From an uncultured Lachnospiraceae bacterium (GTDB taxonomy: Bacteria > Bacillota > Clostridia > Lachnospirales > Lachnospiraceae), in NCBI GenBank assembly GCA_910588285.1, contig CAJUQB010000009.1, positions 1 to 64,000 on the forward strand: a stretch of DNA of 64,000 nucleotides. The letters are read 5' to 3'. The notes below the pieces were generated by a model. That model was given only the letters and a program-made list of their open reading frames with translations. It had not been told where the DNA came from and did not search any database. Shown in pieces: positions 53,526 through 62,313 of the stretch (positions are counted from its first letter, which is position 1; each line of letters starts with the position of its first letter). The position numbers were made by a program, and so were the translations under genes.

Positions 53526-53988
53526 TCCCTGTTTCCTCCTTTATGCGTTTTCATCTTGGCAAACCATTATTTTCCACAAGTGTTTTGCCCTTTTGCACCC
53601 CAATTTTATCTCTTTTGACGGCGTTTTGCCTTTTCTTTTCCTTCAAATTCTTTGCAAATCCAATCAAATTGTCCAAAATATGATTTTCAATCCCAGCCAA
53701 ATGAGCAAATAGAACAATTTTATAAGCAGCCCGGCAAACAGGGCGTTGGCATATTGTACAGGGAAAAAAGAATGCGCTCTGCGCATTCTTCGCGCCCGAG
53801 CGGTGCCGTTCACGGCTAATTTCACCTCCGCGAGGTGCGCATCCTGCCCGGAGGGCTTTTTGTGATATAGGAAATCCGGAGGAATTTCCTATATCACAAA
53901 AAAACACAGGCCCGAAACATTGCCTGTGCTCTTTTGCTTATTGGGCTGATATCCCAAATAAATCCGTATTCTGTTTGGCAGCCTGTCT
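53526..53988. other. Intergenic region with multi-hairpin element
   Basis: 463 bp between the AraC-type regulator and the binding-protein gene. The right half carries the 53,765-53,902 hairpin series. The left half is AT-rich 5' leader for the binding-protein gene; I see no confident promoter there. Confidence 0.6.
53765..53902 (-). repeat. Compact multi-hairpin element ending in a terminator
   Basis: On the minus strand six hairpins follow one another: a perfect 19-bp stem (53,902-53,884 with 53,875-53,857), GCCC-TCC-GGGC, CACCTC-GCG-GAGGTG, GCCGT-GA-ACGGC, CGC-TCGG-GCG, and GAATGCGC-AGA-GCGCATTC followed by six T. I believe similar blocks recur in other Lachnospiraceae genomes, but only one copy is in this window. 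It may be a structured RNA, a mobile repeat, or an elaborate terminator for the AraC-type gene. Confidence 0.65.
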
Positions 53989-56358
53989 TTAATCCAGCCG
54001 GATCGGATAGAGATTGACAAACAGGGTTTCGTGTGGCAGCAGCCGGACATGGAATACAAGCTGATGCTCCTTCACCGTTTTTTCCAAGGTGCTGATCTCC
54101 GGAAAGATTACCCGCCGCAGTACCTGAATATCTCCGATATCAGGCGCCGCCTCCTTCCCCATCATGCCCAGGCGCCACAGGACGCTGCTCTTTTCACTGA
54201 TCCTTGCAAGCTTGATGCGGTAAACGCCGTTGGCCAGTGAGCGGATCTGTATCTCATGCTCCAGGATATCCTGGTTCTCAAAAAGATCCGGCAGCTCCTC
54301 CTCCGTCAGCAGCTCCTCCGGCTTCTGATAATAGCTGAAATTAAAATCCTTGTCATTAAAGCAGATTCCGCCCAGATGGTTAGGCTCCATGCTGGAAAAA
54401 ATGGCATGATCGCTTTGGTAGGCAATATTGCCGGTCATAAATTCCAAATCCGTCATCATCATGGCAATGGGCTTTTCGATCCCGTCCCTGCTTAAGATCC
54501 CCCGGCCGCCAAACAACGTCCGGTTCTCATAGACATCGCAGCCCAGATCGCTGACCGCATCGTAGACTGCCAAATCCACCAGCCCTGTCAGCTCTGTGAT
54601 AACGCCCATCATTTTTGCAGCCTTCTGAAAGCTGTCATTCCATATGTTCTTGTCAGAAAGGCTTAGGTTCCAGCCCATATACCAGATGGGCAGCTCCTTA
54701 CATCCGTTTCGGTCCAGGGCCTCCCGAAGCTCCCTTGTCCTGCGCGCCAGAAAACCGGAATCCATGGTCCGCACCAGCTGCAGTACATTTCTCCGTTCCT
54801 CCACAGCCTCATAGGGGTAGGCCTTCACGGAGAAAAAATCCGGCTGCCACCCATTCTCCACAAAATATTTCAATTCCGCTTCCTGAAAGCAGCTAATGAG
54901 GCAGCCACTGCCTCCCACCCTGCTCTTGCTGCTCCATTTTCGGACCTCCCCGGCAACCAGCTGAAACTGCTTCAGGTACTCCTCTCTGGAAAACCTGCTG
55001 CTGTCGTAATTAATCTCCCAGACCCACTCCTGATATCTGGCAAATCCGCTGGTATAGCGGACTGCCACATGCTCCAGGAAGCGTTTCAAAACTGCCGCAT
55101 AATCCTCATAATCCACAAAAAATCCGGACCGCCGCTTCAGATACAGGGCTGTGTTCCCCTGTCCCCCCTCGATCTCCAGCTTCTCGCCGCTCAGCTCCAA
55201 GATCGGCAGGATCTGGTTTGTCACCAGGAAATCAATGGCTGCGTCAATACGGCTAAAATCCAGCTCCATGGAGCCCGGATACTTCCGGACTGCCATCCGC
55301 TCGGAAAATAAGCCGGCGATCCTGATATACCTGAAATCAATATTTCCCTTCAGCATCAGAAGCTGCTTTTGATATTCTGCATCCAGCAAATCTGCCCCGT
55401 CTGCAACGCCAAAGGCCTTTGTCCATACCTTCTCGCCGCAGGCACTCTGCCGGGCATCAAAGACTGCTCGGGAAAAAATCTGGCCGCGCTCAACAGCCAG
55501 CTCCTCCTCTGCCTCCTTCAGATACCGCTGCTGGGCCTTCTGGATCTCCTCCGAGCGCTCCTCCCGGGCCCTGCGGTTCTCCTGCTCCATTTTCCGGTAC
55601 TGCAGGGGCGGCAGTCCCCTTCGTTTCTTAAATACTTTATGAAAGGCAGCAATATCTGAAAATCCATGGTTCAGCGCAATATCTGTCACAGAATGCTCGG
55701 TGGTGCACAGCTCCTCCTCTGCCGCTGCCACCCGCAGCTCATTCAAATACTGCACCAGGCTCATCCCTGTCTTTTTTCTGAAATTCCTGGTAAAGGTGGA
55801 AACAGAATAAAAAAATTCCCGGCACAAATCATCCAGCGTGATTTTTTCCTTGTAATGCAGATTCAGGAACAGCAATACGCCATCCATTTTCAGGTCGTCC
55901 AAATAGCCGTTGGAGCCTGTCTCCTTCTTCACATATTCCCTGGTCAGGATGCTCAGCAGGTCATAAAAGGCGCTCCGCTCCTCCAGCTTCCGTTCTCCGA
56001 TAATATGCGCCCGCAGCATTCGGAAAAATGCATGACGGAGATCATAATGGCTCTTTGAGTGGTCCGACGCCGTGTCGCATTGAAAATTCCAACGGTTCTT
56101 CCCTGTCATCTGCAGCAGCTCAAAGTAATCAAACTCAAGCCTTGCCAACACGGTGTCATACCCAAACTGAATTTCATATCTGCTTCTGAAATCAATCAGC
56201 AATATTTCGTTTTTCAGCAGCCAGTGGGTCTTCCCCTCCACGGTCGCCGCGGCATTTCCCTCCACCACATAAAAGAGCTCCACATTGGAGCGAAGGGGCG
56301 CCTCCCGATCCGATATTTGATTGATCAATTCCAAGCGGTAGTTCATCTCCAAATGCAT
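53989..56358 (-). CDS. AraC-family regulator fused to a degenerate GH39-like domain
   Basis: 789 residues from the ATG at 56,358. An N-terminal cupin-like region (about 1-150), an AraC helix-turn-helix pair (about 170-258; ITLDDLCREFFYSVSTFTRN and HGFSDIAAFHKVFKKRRGL), a short coiled linker and a C-terminal GH39 beta-xylosidase-like barrel (about 310-790). The barrel seems inactive: the acid/base motif expected as NEP reads NYD in WVWEINYD (about 446-453), and the nucleophile motif TEWN reads MGWN (about 562-565). With no signal peptide it likely serves as an intracellular sugar sensor controlling the downstream importer. Confidence 0.85.
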   Translation of the reverse strand: MHLEMNYRLELINQISDREAPLRSNVELFYVVEGNAAATVEGKTHWLLKNEILLIDFRSRYEIQFGYDTVLARLEFDYFELLQMTGKNRWNFQCDTASDHSKSHYDLRHAFFRMLRAHIIGERKLEERSAFYDLLSILTREYVKKETGSNGYLDDLKMDGVLLFLNLHYKEKITLDDLCREFFYSVSTFTRNFRKKTGMSLVQYLNELRVAAAEEELCTTEHSVTDIALNHGFSDIAAFHKVFKKRRGLPPLQYRKMEQENRRAREERSEEIQKAQQRYLKEAEEELAVERGQIFSRAVFDARQSACGEKVWTKAFGVADGADLLDAEYQKQLLMLKGNIDFRYIRIAGLFSERMAVRKYPGSMELDFSRIDAAIDFLVTNQILPILELSGEKLEIEGGQGNTALYLKRRSGFFVDYEDYAAVLKRFLEHVAVRYTSGFARYQEWVWEINYDSSRFSREEYLKQFQLVAGEVRKWSSKSRVGGSGCLISCFQEAELKYFVENGWQPDFFSVKAYPYEAVEERRNVLQLVRTMDSGFLARRTRELREALDRNGCKELPIWYMGWNLSLSDKNIWNDSFQKAAKMMGVITELTGLVDLAVYDAVSDLGCDVYENRTLFGGRGILSRDGIEKPIAMMMTDLEFMTGNIAYQSDHAIFSSMEPNHLGGICFNDKDFNFSYYQKPEELLTEEELPDLFENQDILEHEIQIRSLANGVYRIKLARISEKSSVLWRLGMMGKEAAPDIGDIQVLRRVIFPEISTLEKTVKEHQLVFHVRLLPHETLFVNLYPIRLD

Positions 56359-56378
56359 CACTTCCCTTTGTTAGGCCT

Positions 56379-57143
56379 TTATTTCATTCCCTCCAGCAGC
56401 TCCTCTGCAAATGCATTGTAATCCTGCATACTGGAGCAGCCGGGCGCGTATTCTGGCAGCAGCTTTTTCTGGGTCTGTGCCTCCTTGACCTTCACGCACT
56501 CCCGGATGGCTGTTGAAAACAGCCTGCTGCCCATCCGCTCCGCCATCTCTCCAAGCTCGGTAAACACCCGCTTTTCCAGGTTGGAGCGGCCGGAATATTT
56601 CACCAGCAGGAGCCCGGCAATCTTAAGCTGGGGGTTCTGCCTGCGCTGTACGGCCTTGATGGTGCTGTGCAGCTGCATCAGTCCCTGCATGGAATAGGCG
56701 TCTGCAGTAACCGGGATAATCACCTGATCCGCTGCAATCAGGCAGTTGTACAAAATGACGCTTAAGGAGGGGGCTGTGTCAATGACAAGGTACTCATAGC
56801 CCTCCAGCTCCTCCACCGCATCCTTCAGCCGGTACAGCCCCTCCACATCCCCGTCCAAAAGCTTCTCCGCCTTGGCCAGCAGGGGATCCGATGCCACGAT
56901 ATCTCCGTTTGCCATATGCTGCACCGCAGATGCCAAGGGCAGCATCTCGGAATCCACAATCACATCATACAGTGTGGCACAATCCTCCACCTGGGCCTGG
57001 TAGGTACAGGTGCTGTTGCCCTGGGGATCCGCGTCAATCAGCAGGGTCTTTCCCCGCTTCCCAAGAATCCCTGCCAGGGTCGTCGCTGTCGTGGTCTTGC
57101 CGATTCCGCCCTTTTGATTTGCTACTACAAATGTTACAGCCAT
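56379..57143 (-). CDS. ParA/Soj-family ATPase
   Basis: 254 residues with the deviant Walker A KGGIGKTTTATTLA, the ADPQGN motif and VIDTAPS. These ATPases position DNA, division sites or protein clusters. No ParB gene or parS site is nearby, so chromosome segregation is not implied. It follows the small DUF6465-like gene by 73 nt. Confidence 0.9.
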   Translation of the reverse strand: MAVTFVVANQKGGIGKTTTATTLAGILGKRGKTLLIDADPQGNSTCTYQAQVEDCATLYDVIVDSEMLPLASAVQHMANGDIVASDPLLAKAEKLLDGDVEGLYRLKDAVEELEGYEYLVIDTAPSLSVILYNCLIAADQVIIPVTADAYSMQGLMQLHSTIKAVQRRQNPQLKIAGLLLVKYSGRSNLEKRVFTELGEMAERMGSRLFSTAIRECVKVKEAQTQKKLLPEYAPGCSSMQDYNAFAEELLEGMK

Positions 57144-57216
57144 AATGATGCTTCCTTTCTATGGGCAGGTTCCCGATCCAATACGGCCTCCTGCCCTTAC
57201 TTTTCATGGTTTTTCC

Positions 57217-57471
57217 TTAAAAGGCCACCTGGCCCGGGAGCTCCCGGTTCAGCACATAGTACACAGCGCCCTCCTCCGGCTTAATGTACACGTCAAGCTC
57301 CTGAATGTCCCCATCCTTAATCCCCCTGGCCACAAGATCCCTGCGGATCAGGTCCAGGAGGTACGCCTCGGGCTGCTCCTTGTCCCCATACTGGATTACA
57401 ATATTTTTCTTTGCATAGGCAAATCCGCCTGCCGCCCGCTGGGCGCGCTCTACACTGCTTTTTAACGCCAT
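57217..57471 (-). CDS. Small conserved protein, DUF6465-like
   Basis: 84 residues. The C-terminal half (GDIQELDVYIKPEEGAVYYV) matches my memory of the Clostridial DUF6465 family, whose function is unknown. The N-terminus is short and basic. It has its own promoter and precedes the ParA-like gene. Confidence 0.65.
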   Translation of the reverse strand: MALKSSVERAQRAAGGFAYAKKNIVIQYGDKEQPEAYLLDLIRRDLVARGIKDGDIQELDVYIKPEEGAVYYVLNRELPGQVAF

Positions 57472-57557
57472 TGTGCTTCCTCCCTGTATCCTGGTAAGGG
57501 CCTGCTCCTTTTGGGTGCAGACCGCTTACCTCTATTTGGTAATAATTTCTTACTTCT

Positions 57558-57586
57558 ATAATAACCAATGCATCCGATTCCGTCAA
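57558..57586 (-). promoter_or_regulatory. Promoter of DUF6465-like/parA-like genes
   Basis: Minus strand: TTGACG (57,586-57,581), 17 bp, TATTAT (57,563-57,558). Predicted start near 57,551. Confidence 0.6.
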
Positions 57587-57657
57587 GAAGGGGCTGCATT
57601 GAGATCAGGGCTGAATGAATATGGCAGATTGTGTCCATGCTGCAAAGCTGTCACTTT

Positions 57658-59214
57658 TTACCAGCGCATATGCAGACCATCTTCCCCCAGCTCGTATATT
57701 TTATCGCACACCTGCTCCATATACTTCCTGTCATGGGAAACGCTGATAATTGCCCCGGAAAAGTCCTGAAGCAGCTTGCGGATCCTGGGGGCGGACAAGG
57801 GGGAAAAATTCCGGGTAGGCTCATCCAGAATCAGTACGTCTGCCTTGGAAAGGCTCATGGACAGCAGCAGGAGCTTGGCCCGCTGGCCGCCGGACAGCGC
57901 CCGCATGGGGTGGTGCATCTCCTCCGCCGTGTATTTCATGGCTCCCAGGTAGGTCCGGGCCAGCGTGATATCCTCCTTCCTTCCGGAGCCGGCCAGATAT
58001 TCCACCGGCGTCAAGTCAAGCTCCAGCAGCTCATCATAATCCTGGGGCATATAGCAGGCATGGATATCCTGCCGCTCCCGCAGCTGCTCCCAGATCTCCC
58101 GGAGCATGGTGGTTTTCCCTGTCCCGTTCCTTCCCACAATGCAGATTTTCTCAGGTCCCTGCACCGTCAGCTCCACATCCCTGGACAGCAGCCTTGGGCT
58201 ATCCCCATCCGTTTCCCCGCTGCGGCACACAAGCTGCGGATTGCGGTATTTCAGAACCCTCTTTCCTGCCGGCATTGCAAGCTGGCGGTCAAACCGGATA
58301 GTAATGGCGGATTCCTCCTCCGGATATTCGGTCATCTCCTCATGCTCCCTTGCATACCGCTTCTCCAATGCCTTCACGGATGCCATTTTCTTCTTCAGCA
58401 GCCTGCCGCCATGGGGATCCTGCCTGGTTATGGCATTCTGCTCATGCTCCACCCGCTGTTGAATCCTCTGAAACCGCTCCTGGGCCCGCTTCTCCTCCCG
58501 CCGCTCACCGGCTGCGAGCCTGGCCTGCTTTTCAAAGGCTGCGCTGCGCTCCTCCATAAAGGAACGGAAGGGCAGATTGGCAACCGTATAGCGGCAGACT
58601 GTCTTTCTGCGCAGCTGCTCCAGCAATATTACCCGGTTGGCCGTCCGCTCCAGCAGCGTCTCGTCATGGGAAATAAAAAGTACGGTCTGGCTGGTACTGC
58701 AGATGAACTCCTCCAGCCATTCCAGCGTCTCAAGGTCCAGGTCATTAGAGGGCTCATCCAGCAGCAGAATGTCCGGCTGCTCCAGCAGCAGCCCGGCCAG
58801 CTGAAGCTTGATCCGCTCTCCCCCGGACAGGGTTCCCATCCTCTGATTCCCATAGAACACGTCCCCTGGCAGCCCCAGCCTGGCTGCCAGTCTCTGCTGC
58901 TCCTGGGGGCTGCTGTTATAAAAGCAGTCCATTTGGCTGAAATATTCATAGACCGTTTTCTCCCGTGCCTCCTTCGGCATCTCCTGGGGCAGATATCCCA
59001 GCTTCTCTCCCTGATCGGTACGTGTCCCCTCTGCTTCTATATAGCCGTCAATAAGGCCCGGATCGTAGATCCACTTCAGAAGGGTGGACTTCCCATTCCC
59101 CTCCTCTCCGATAATCACAGCCTTATCCCCAGGCTGCAAAACCAGGCTAAAGTCTCGAAGAAGCACCCGCAAATCCCTTCTGTGGGTTAATGTCAAATTC
59201 TGTATCTGTAGCAT
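57658..59214 (-). CDS. ABC-F family ATPase, possible ribosome-protection factor
   Basis: 518 residues from the ATG at 59,214 with AGAGAGGTG upstream. Two ATPase domains with no membrane part: first Walker A GEEGNGKST and signature LSGGERIKL; second Walker A GRNGTGKTT and signature LSGGQRAKL. An 80-residue charged linker lies between them. The second Walker B reads ILDEPTRNFSPLS instead of the common DEPTNHLD. ABC-F proteins bind the ribosomal E site and some protect against antibiotics. The 340-nt leader with a promoter-proximal terminator fits inducible control of that type. Confidence 0.85.
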   Translation of the reverse strand: MLQIQNLTLTHRRDLRVLLRDFSLVLQPGDKAVIIGEEGNGKSTLLKWIYDPGLIDGYIEAEGTRTDQGEKLGYLPQEMPKEAREKTVYEYFSQMDCFYNSSPQEQQRLAARLGLPGDVFYGNQRMGTLSGGERIKLQLAGLLLEQPDILLLDEPSNDLDLETLEWLEEFICSTSQTVLFISHDETLLERTANRVILLEQLRRKTVCRYTVANLPFRSFMEERSAAFEKQARLAAGERREEKRAQERFQRIQQRVEHEQNAITRQDPHGGRLLKKKMASVKALEKRYAREHEEMTEYPEEESAITIRFDRQLAMPAGKRVLKYRNPQLVCRSGETDGDSPRLLSRDVELTVQGPEKICIVGRNGTGKTTMLREIWEQLRERQDIHACYMPQDYDELLELDLTPVEYLAGSGRKEDITLARTYLGAMKYTAEEMHHPMRALSGGQRAKLLLLSMSLSKADVLILDEPTRNFSPLSAPRIRKLLQDFSGAIISVSHDRKYMEQVCDKIYELGEDGLHMRW

Positions 59215-59300
59215 TTCCTTCACCTCTCTGTAACTGCCCCTTCCACGCCTGCGGCGGGTCGCTTCTGCGACATATTTCGGTTCCGCCGCAGTGCGATAAA

Positions 59301-59336
59301 AAGGGATCTGTTTGCAGCACGCAAAAACAGATCCCT
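59301..59336 (-). terminator. Attenuator-like terminator in ABC-F leader
   Basis: Minus strand: AGGGATCTGTTT (59,336-59,325), 11-nt loop, AAACAGATCCCT (59,313-59,302), then T run. It lies about 215 nt after the predicted transcription start and about 90 nt before the ABC-F ATG, so the gene is expressed only on read-through. Confidence 0.75.
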
Positions 59337-59495
59337 GTTATCCAGTCCCAGAGTATACAAAAAAACCCAGGCCTTCCCGGAATATGACAGATAATCCTGA
59401 TTCTGTGTACGCAAACCCGGCGCCGGGAACGCATCCTCCCTGCACCGGCCCCATGGGGCTAACATCCAATCCTTGTCTGCATGTACCAAATCGAA

Positions 59496-59510
59496 TTATC
59501 TGTGAAACAT
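59496..59510 (-). other. Possible leader peptide of ABC-F gene
   Basis: ATG after a GGTGAG-like site encodes MFHR then TAA, about 40 nt from the predicted transcription start. A second tiny frame nearby encodes MQTRIGC. Either could couple ribosome stalling to the downstream attenuator. Weak evidence. Confidence 0.3.
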
Positions 59511-59556
59511 CTTCTCACCATTCCGCCAAAGGCGGGCCTTTCCTTTTCTGTGGTCT

Positions 59557-59585
59557 ACTATAGCACACTTCCATCTAATATGCAA
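59557..59585 (-). promoter_or_regulatory. Promoter of ABC-F gene
   Basis: Minus strand: TTGCAT (59,585-59,580), 17 bp, TATAGT (59,562-59,557). Predicted start near 59,550. Confidence 0.6.
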
Positions 59586-59610
59586 GAGGAGACTTTGTCG
59601 AAATTTAGGA

Positions 59611-59639
59611 TTTCCAAATCCCCCAAACTGTGATATTCT
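59611..59639 (+). promoter_or_regulatory. Possible promoter of rpoN
   Basis: TTTCCA (59,611-59,616), 17 bp, TATTCT (59,634-59,639). Predicted start near 59,646. Confidence 0.4.
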
Positions 59640-59679
59640 TAGAAAAAGGGAAGTCTTATACAGAAAACAGAGGTGCATT

Positions 59680-61050
59680 ATGGAACAAAACATCGAACTT
59701 TCGCAAAAACAGACCTTAACCCAGCACATGATCCAGTCCATGGAGATTCTCCAGATGAGCGCCCAGGAGCTGGAAAGCTATGTGGAAACTCTGGCTCTGG
59801 AAAACCCTGTCATCGAGCTGGAGGAGAGACCCCTGCAGGCCCCCTCCTCCGCCCGGGAGGATCTCCAGCGGAAGCTGGACTGGCTGGAATCCACGGATCA
59901 GCAGAATAAGGTATATTATCAGCAGGAGCGCAGCTCCAGCAGCCTGGAAAATAACTGGCATGACAGAAACTGGGAGGAGGAAAGCCTCAGCGATTACCTT
60001 CTGTCCCAGATACTTCTGGCTGATTTTTCCGATGCGGATTTTTCCATTCTTGAGTTCATGATCCTGTCGCTGGACGAGCGGGGCTATTATCCCGACGACC
60101 TGTCTGTGGCCGCTGACAGATTCCAGGCAGCGCCGGAACACATTGAGCGGCTCCTGGCTGTCATCCAGTCCCTGGATCCTGCCGGAATCGGCGCCCGCAC
60201 CCTCCAGGAATGCCTGCTGCTTCAGCTTCGGCGGACACGGCAGGAGCATCCGTTGATGGAAGCGCTGATCCAAAATTATCTGCCCGAGATCGCCAAAAAT
60301 CATCTGCCTGAGATTGCCCGGGAGCTGAATTGCCCCATCCCCACGATCCAGGAGGCATGCGCCGAAATCCGGAAGCTGAACCCCAAGCCCGGCAGCGCCT
60401 TCTGCGACCGGAACTATCTGCGCTACATTGAACCGGATGTGATTGTGGTGAAGCTGGAGGACAGCTTCGAGATCTTGGTCAACGAATACCAGTATCCGGG
60501 CTTCCAGATCAGCGGCTATTACCAAGAGCTGCACAAGACCACCTCTGACAAGGAGGCCAAGGCTTATTTATCCGGCAAGCTCCAGCAGGCCCAGTGGGTC
60601 GCAAGCTGCATTGAGCAGCGCACATCCACCCTCTCCCGGGTAACCCGTCATCTGGTACAGCTGCAGCATGATTTTTTCCTGTATGGCATCGGGCACAAAC
60701 GCCCCATGAAGCTTTCTGACTTAGCCGCGGACCTTGAGCTTCACGAATCCACCATCAGCCGGACACTGCGCAGCAAATATCTGCAGTGCTCCTGGGGTGT
60801 GTTTCCCCTCAATTATTTCCTGACCTCTGTGGCCAGCCGTTCCGACAAATCAACGGAGGAAAAGACGCCGGAGCAGGTGAAGGCCTTCATCCGGGAGATC
60901 ATCGGCAAGGAGGACAAGCAGAAGCCCTTAAGCGACCAGGCCATCAGCAGGGAGCTTGAGGCATACGATACCTACATCTCCAGGCGGACTGTGAACAAAT
61001 ACCGGACCCAGATGCAGATTCCTGATAAGGGCGGGCGAAAAAACTGGTAA
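59680..61050 (+). CDS. rpoN: RNA polymerase sigma-54 factor
   Basis: 456 residues. Region I (QKQTLTQHMIQSMEILQMSAQEL) interacts with activators; the core-binding region and the C-terminal helix-turn-helix follow; the RpoN box near the end reads ISRRTVNKYRTQMQIP, close to the consensus ARRTVTKYRE. Sigma-54 needs an AAA+ enhancer-binding protein; none is encoded here and I saw no -24/-12 promoter in the window. GAGGTG precedes the ATG. Confidence 0.96.
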   Translation: MEQNIELSQKQTLTQHMIQSMEILQMSAQELESYVETLALENPVIELEERPLQAPSSAREDLQRKLDWLESTDQQNKVYYQQERSSSSLENNWHDRNWEEESLSDYLLSQILLADFSDADFSILEFMILSLDERGYYPDDLSVAADRFQAAPEHIERLLAVIQSLDPAGIGARTLQECLLLQLRRTRQEHPLMEALIQNYLPEIAKNHLPEIARELNCPIPTIQEACAEIRKLNPKPGSAFCDRNYLRYIEPDVIVVKLEDSFEILVNEYQYPGFQISGYYQELHKTTSDKEAKAYLSGKLQQAQWVASCIEQRTSTLSRVTRHLVQLQHDFFLYGIGHKRPMKLSDLAADLELHESTISRTLRSKYLQCSWGVFPLNYFLTSVASRSDKSTEEKTPEQVKAFIREIIGKEDKQKPLSDQAISRELEAYDTYISRRTVNKYRTQMQIPDKGGRKNW

Positions 61051-61054
61051 GAAG

Positions 61055-61227
61055 GTTATTATTCACGGCCCGGGGGCCGTTCATAGTAACGATTCGGGGC
61101 GATATTTAAAGTTCTGCTACGCAAAAATCGCCCCGCACTCCTGAATCATGTTCTCACGGAATACCCTCGCTTCGCTGGGGCAGACCCTGCGCAGCTAGAG
61201 CGCATTCCTGACCCGTGAAAAGTAACG
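61055..61227 (-). repeat. Composite intergenic repeat with palindromes
   Basis: It begins with an imperfect palindrome (61,055-61,090; arms GTTATTATTCACGGCCC and GGGCCGTTCATAGTAAC), continues with a 13-bp hairpin (61,095-61,107 with 61,123-61,135) and ends with the 27-bp block shared with 57-83. Read on the minus strand it starts with GTTACT and ends near GTTACT...GAACGG-type sequence, so its two ends are related. Looks like a small non-autonomous repeat. Confidence 0.6.
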
Positions 61228-61265
61228 TAAGAAGCCCCACGGAAAAAATATGATACACTCTCCCC

Positions 61266-61294
61266 TTGACTTTACTTTGGTAAATTGGTAATAT
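61266..61294 (+). promoter_or_regulatory. Promoter of amino-acid ABC operon
   Basis: TTGACT (61,266-61,271), 17 bp, TAATAT (61,289-61,294). Three GGTA steps spaced 9-10 bp (near 61,279-61,297) overlap the -10 and might be an operator. Confidence 0.5.
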
Positions 61295-61341
61295 GGTACT
61301 GTATTTTTTACACCAAAATTTTTACAAGGGAGATATTTATC

Positions 61342-62271
61342 ATGAAAAAGAAAGTAATTGCAGCATTTCTGACTCTTACCCTGGCTTTCAGCCTCAGCGC
61401 CTGCGGCAGCAGCCCTGCCCCAAATACCGATGCGGACAGCGGCTCCGATGCCGGCAGCAATGAAACAGATGCCCCGGATGCAGGTGCAGATACAGGCAGC
61501 AACACGGAATCCGGAGCAGACAGCGGCTCGGACGACAGCACGGACGCGGCCGGGGATTCTGCTGACAGCGATATGGCTTATGTCAAGGAAAAGGGCACCC
61601 TGGTGGTGGGCGTTACCAGCTTTGAGCCCATGGATTACCAGGATGAGAATGGAGAGTGGGTCGGCTTTGACGCAGACATGGCCAAGGCCTTTGCCGAATC
61701 TCTTGGCGTAAATGTAGAATTTGTAGAAATTGAATGGGACAATAAGGCCATGGAGCTGGAGGGCAAGACCATTGACTGCGTGTGGAACGGCATGACCCTC
61801 ACCGATGAGGTGACCAGCGCCATGGAATGCTCCAAGCCCTACTGCAACAATGCCCAGGTGGTAATCGTCCCCTCCGACGTGGCGGAACAGTACCAGGATA
61901 AGGACAGCCTGGCCAACCTGAATTTTGCCGTGGAATCCGGCAGCGCCGGGGAGAAGGAAGCGACTGCGCTGAACCTGAATTTCACACCGGTTCTTGACCA
62001 GGCCACCGCACTGATGGAGATTGCTTCCGGCACCTGTGACGCCGCTATTATTGATTCCCTGATGGCCGCCGCCATGGTTGGGGAGGGCACAAGCTATGCC
62101 AATCTGACTTATACGGTGGAATTAAACGCCGAGGAATACGGCGTAGGCTTCCGGAAGGGCTCTGACCTGGCCGCTGCGCTGAATGACTTCTTTGCTGCCG
62201 GCTATGCAGACGGCTCTATCCGCGCCTGTGCAGAGACCTACGGCGTTCAGGCTGCCCTGATCGGGGAATAA
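61342..62271 (+). CDS. Amino-acid ABC transporter substrate-binding lipoprotein
   Basis: 309 residues from the ATG at 61,342 with AAGGGAG upstream. Lipoprotein signal with lipobox LSAC, then an Asp/Ser/Gly-rich linker (about 25-70) and a family 3 (polar amino acid) binding domain: GTLVVGVTSFEPMDYQDENG, GFDADMAKAFAESLGVNVEF. Cystine, glutamine or another polar amino acid is likely; the exact ligand cannot be read from sequence. First gene of a three-gene importer. Confidence 0.93.
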   Translation: MKKKVIAAFLTLTLAFSLSACGSSPAPNTDADSGSDAGSNETDAPDAGADTGSNTESGADSGSDDSTDAAGDSADSDMAYVKEKGTLVVGVTSFEPMDYQDENGEWVGFDADMAKAFAESLGVNVEFVEIEWDNKAMELEGKTIDCVWNGMTLTDEVTSAMECSKPYCNNAQVVIVPSDVAEQYQDKDSLANLNFAVESGSAGEKEATALNLNFTPVLDQATALMEIASGTCDAAIIDSLMAAAMVGEGTSYANLTYTVELNAEEYGVGFRKGSDLAAALNDFFAAGYADGSIRACAETYGVQAALIGE

Positions 62272-62313
62272 GCCCTTCGGCAGCTACTATACCAAAAGAA
62301 AGCAGGAACTACC

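Larger units (their letters stand above)
59215..59679. other. Divergent regulatory region between ABC-F and rpoN
   Basis: 465 bp holding two divergent promoters, the ABC-F leader with its attenuator-like hairpin and the short rpoN leader. No gene other than possible leader peptides. Confidence 0.75.
61051..61341. other. Intergenic region with composite palindromic repeat and promoter
   Basis: 291 bp holding the composite repeat at 61,055-61,227 and the promoter of the amino-acid ABC operon. No gene. Confidence 0.7.

Noticed and set aside
56379-57143. Plasmid or phage partition system
   Set aside because: A lone ParA-like ATPase with no ParB, parS-like repeats, replication or phage genes; the surroundings are chromosomal.
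57631-59190. 519-codon plus-strand open frame
   Set aside because: Antisense to the ABC-F gene, which has complete motifs and a good start.
59680-61050. Sigma-54 promoters in the window
   Set aside because: I looked for TGGCAC-N5-TTGC-like elements in the intergenic regions and saw none convincing.
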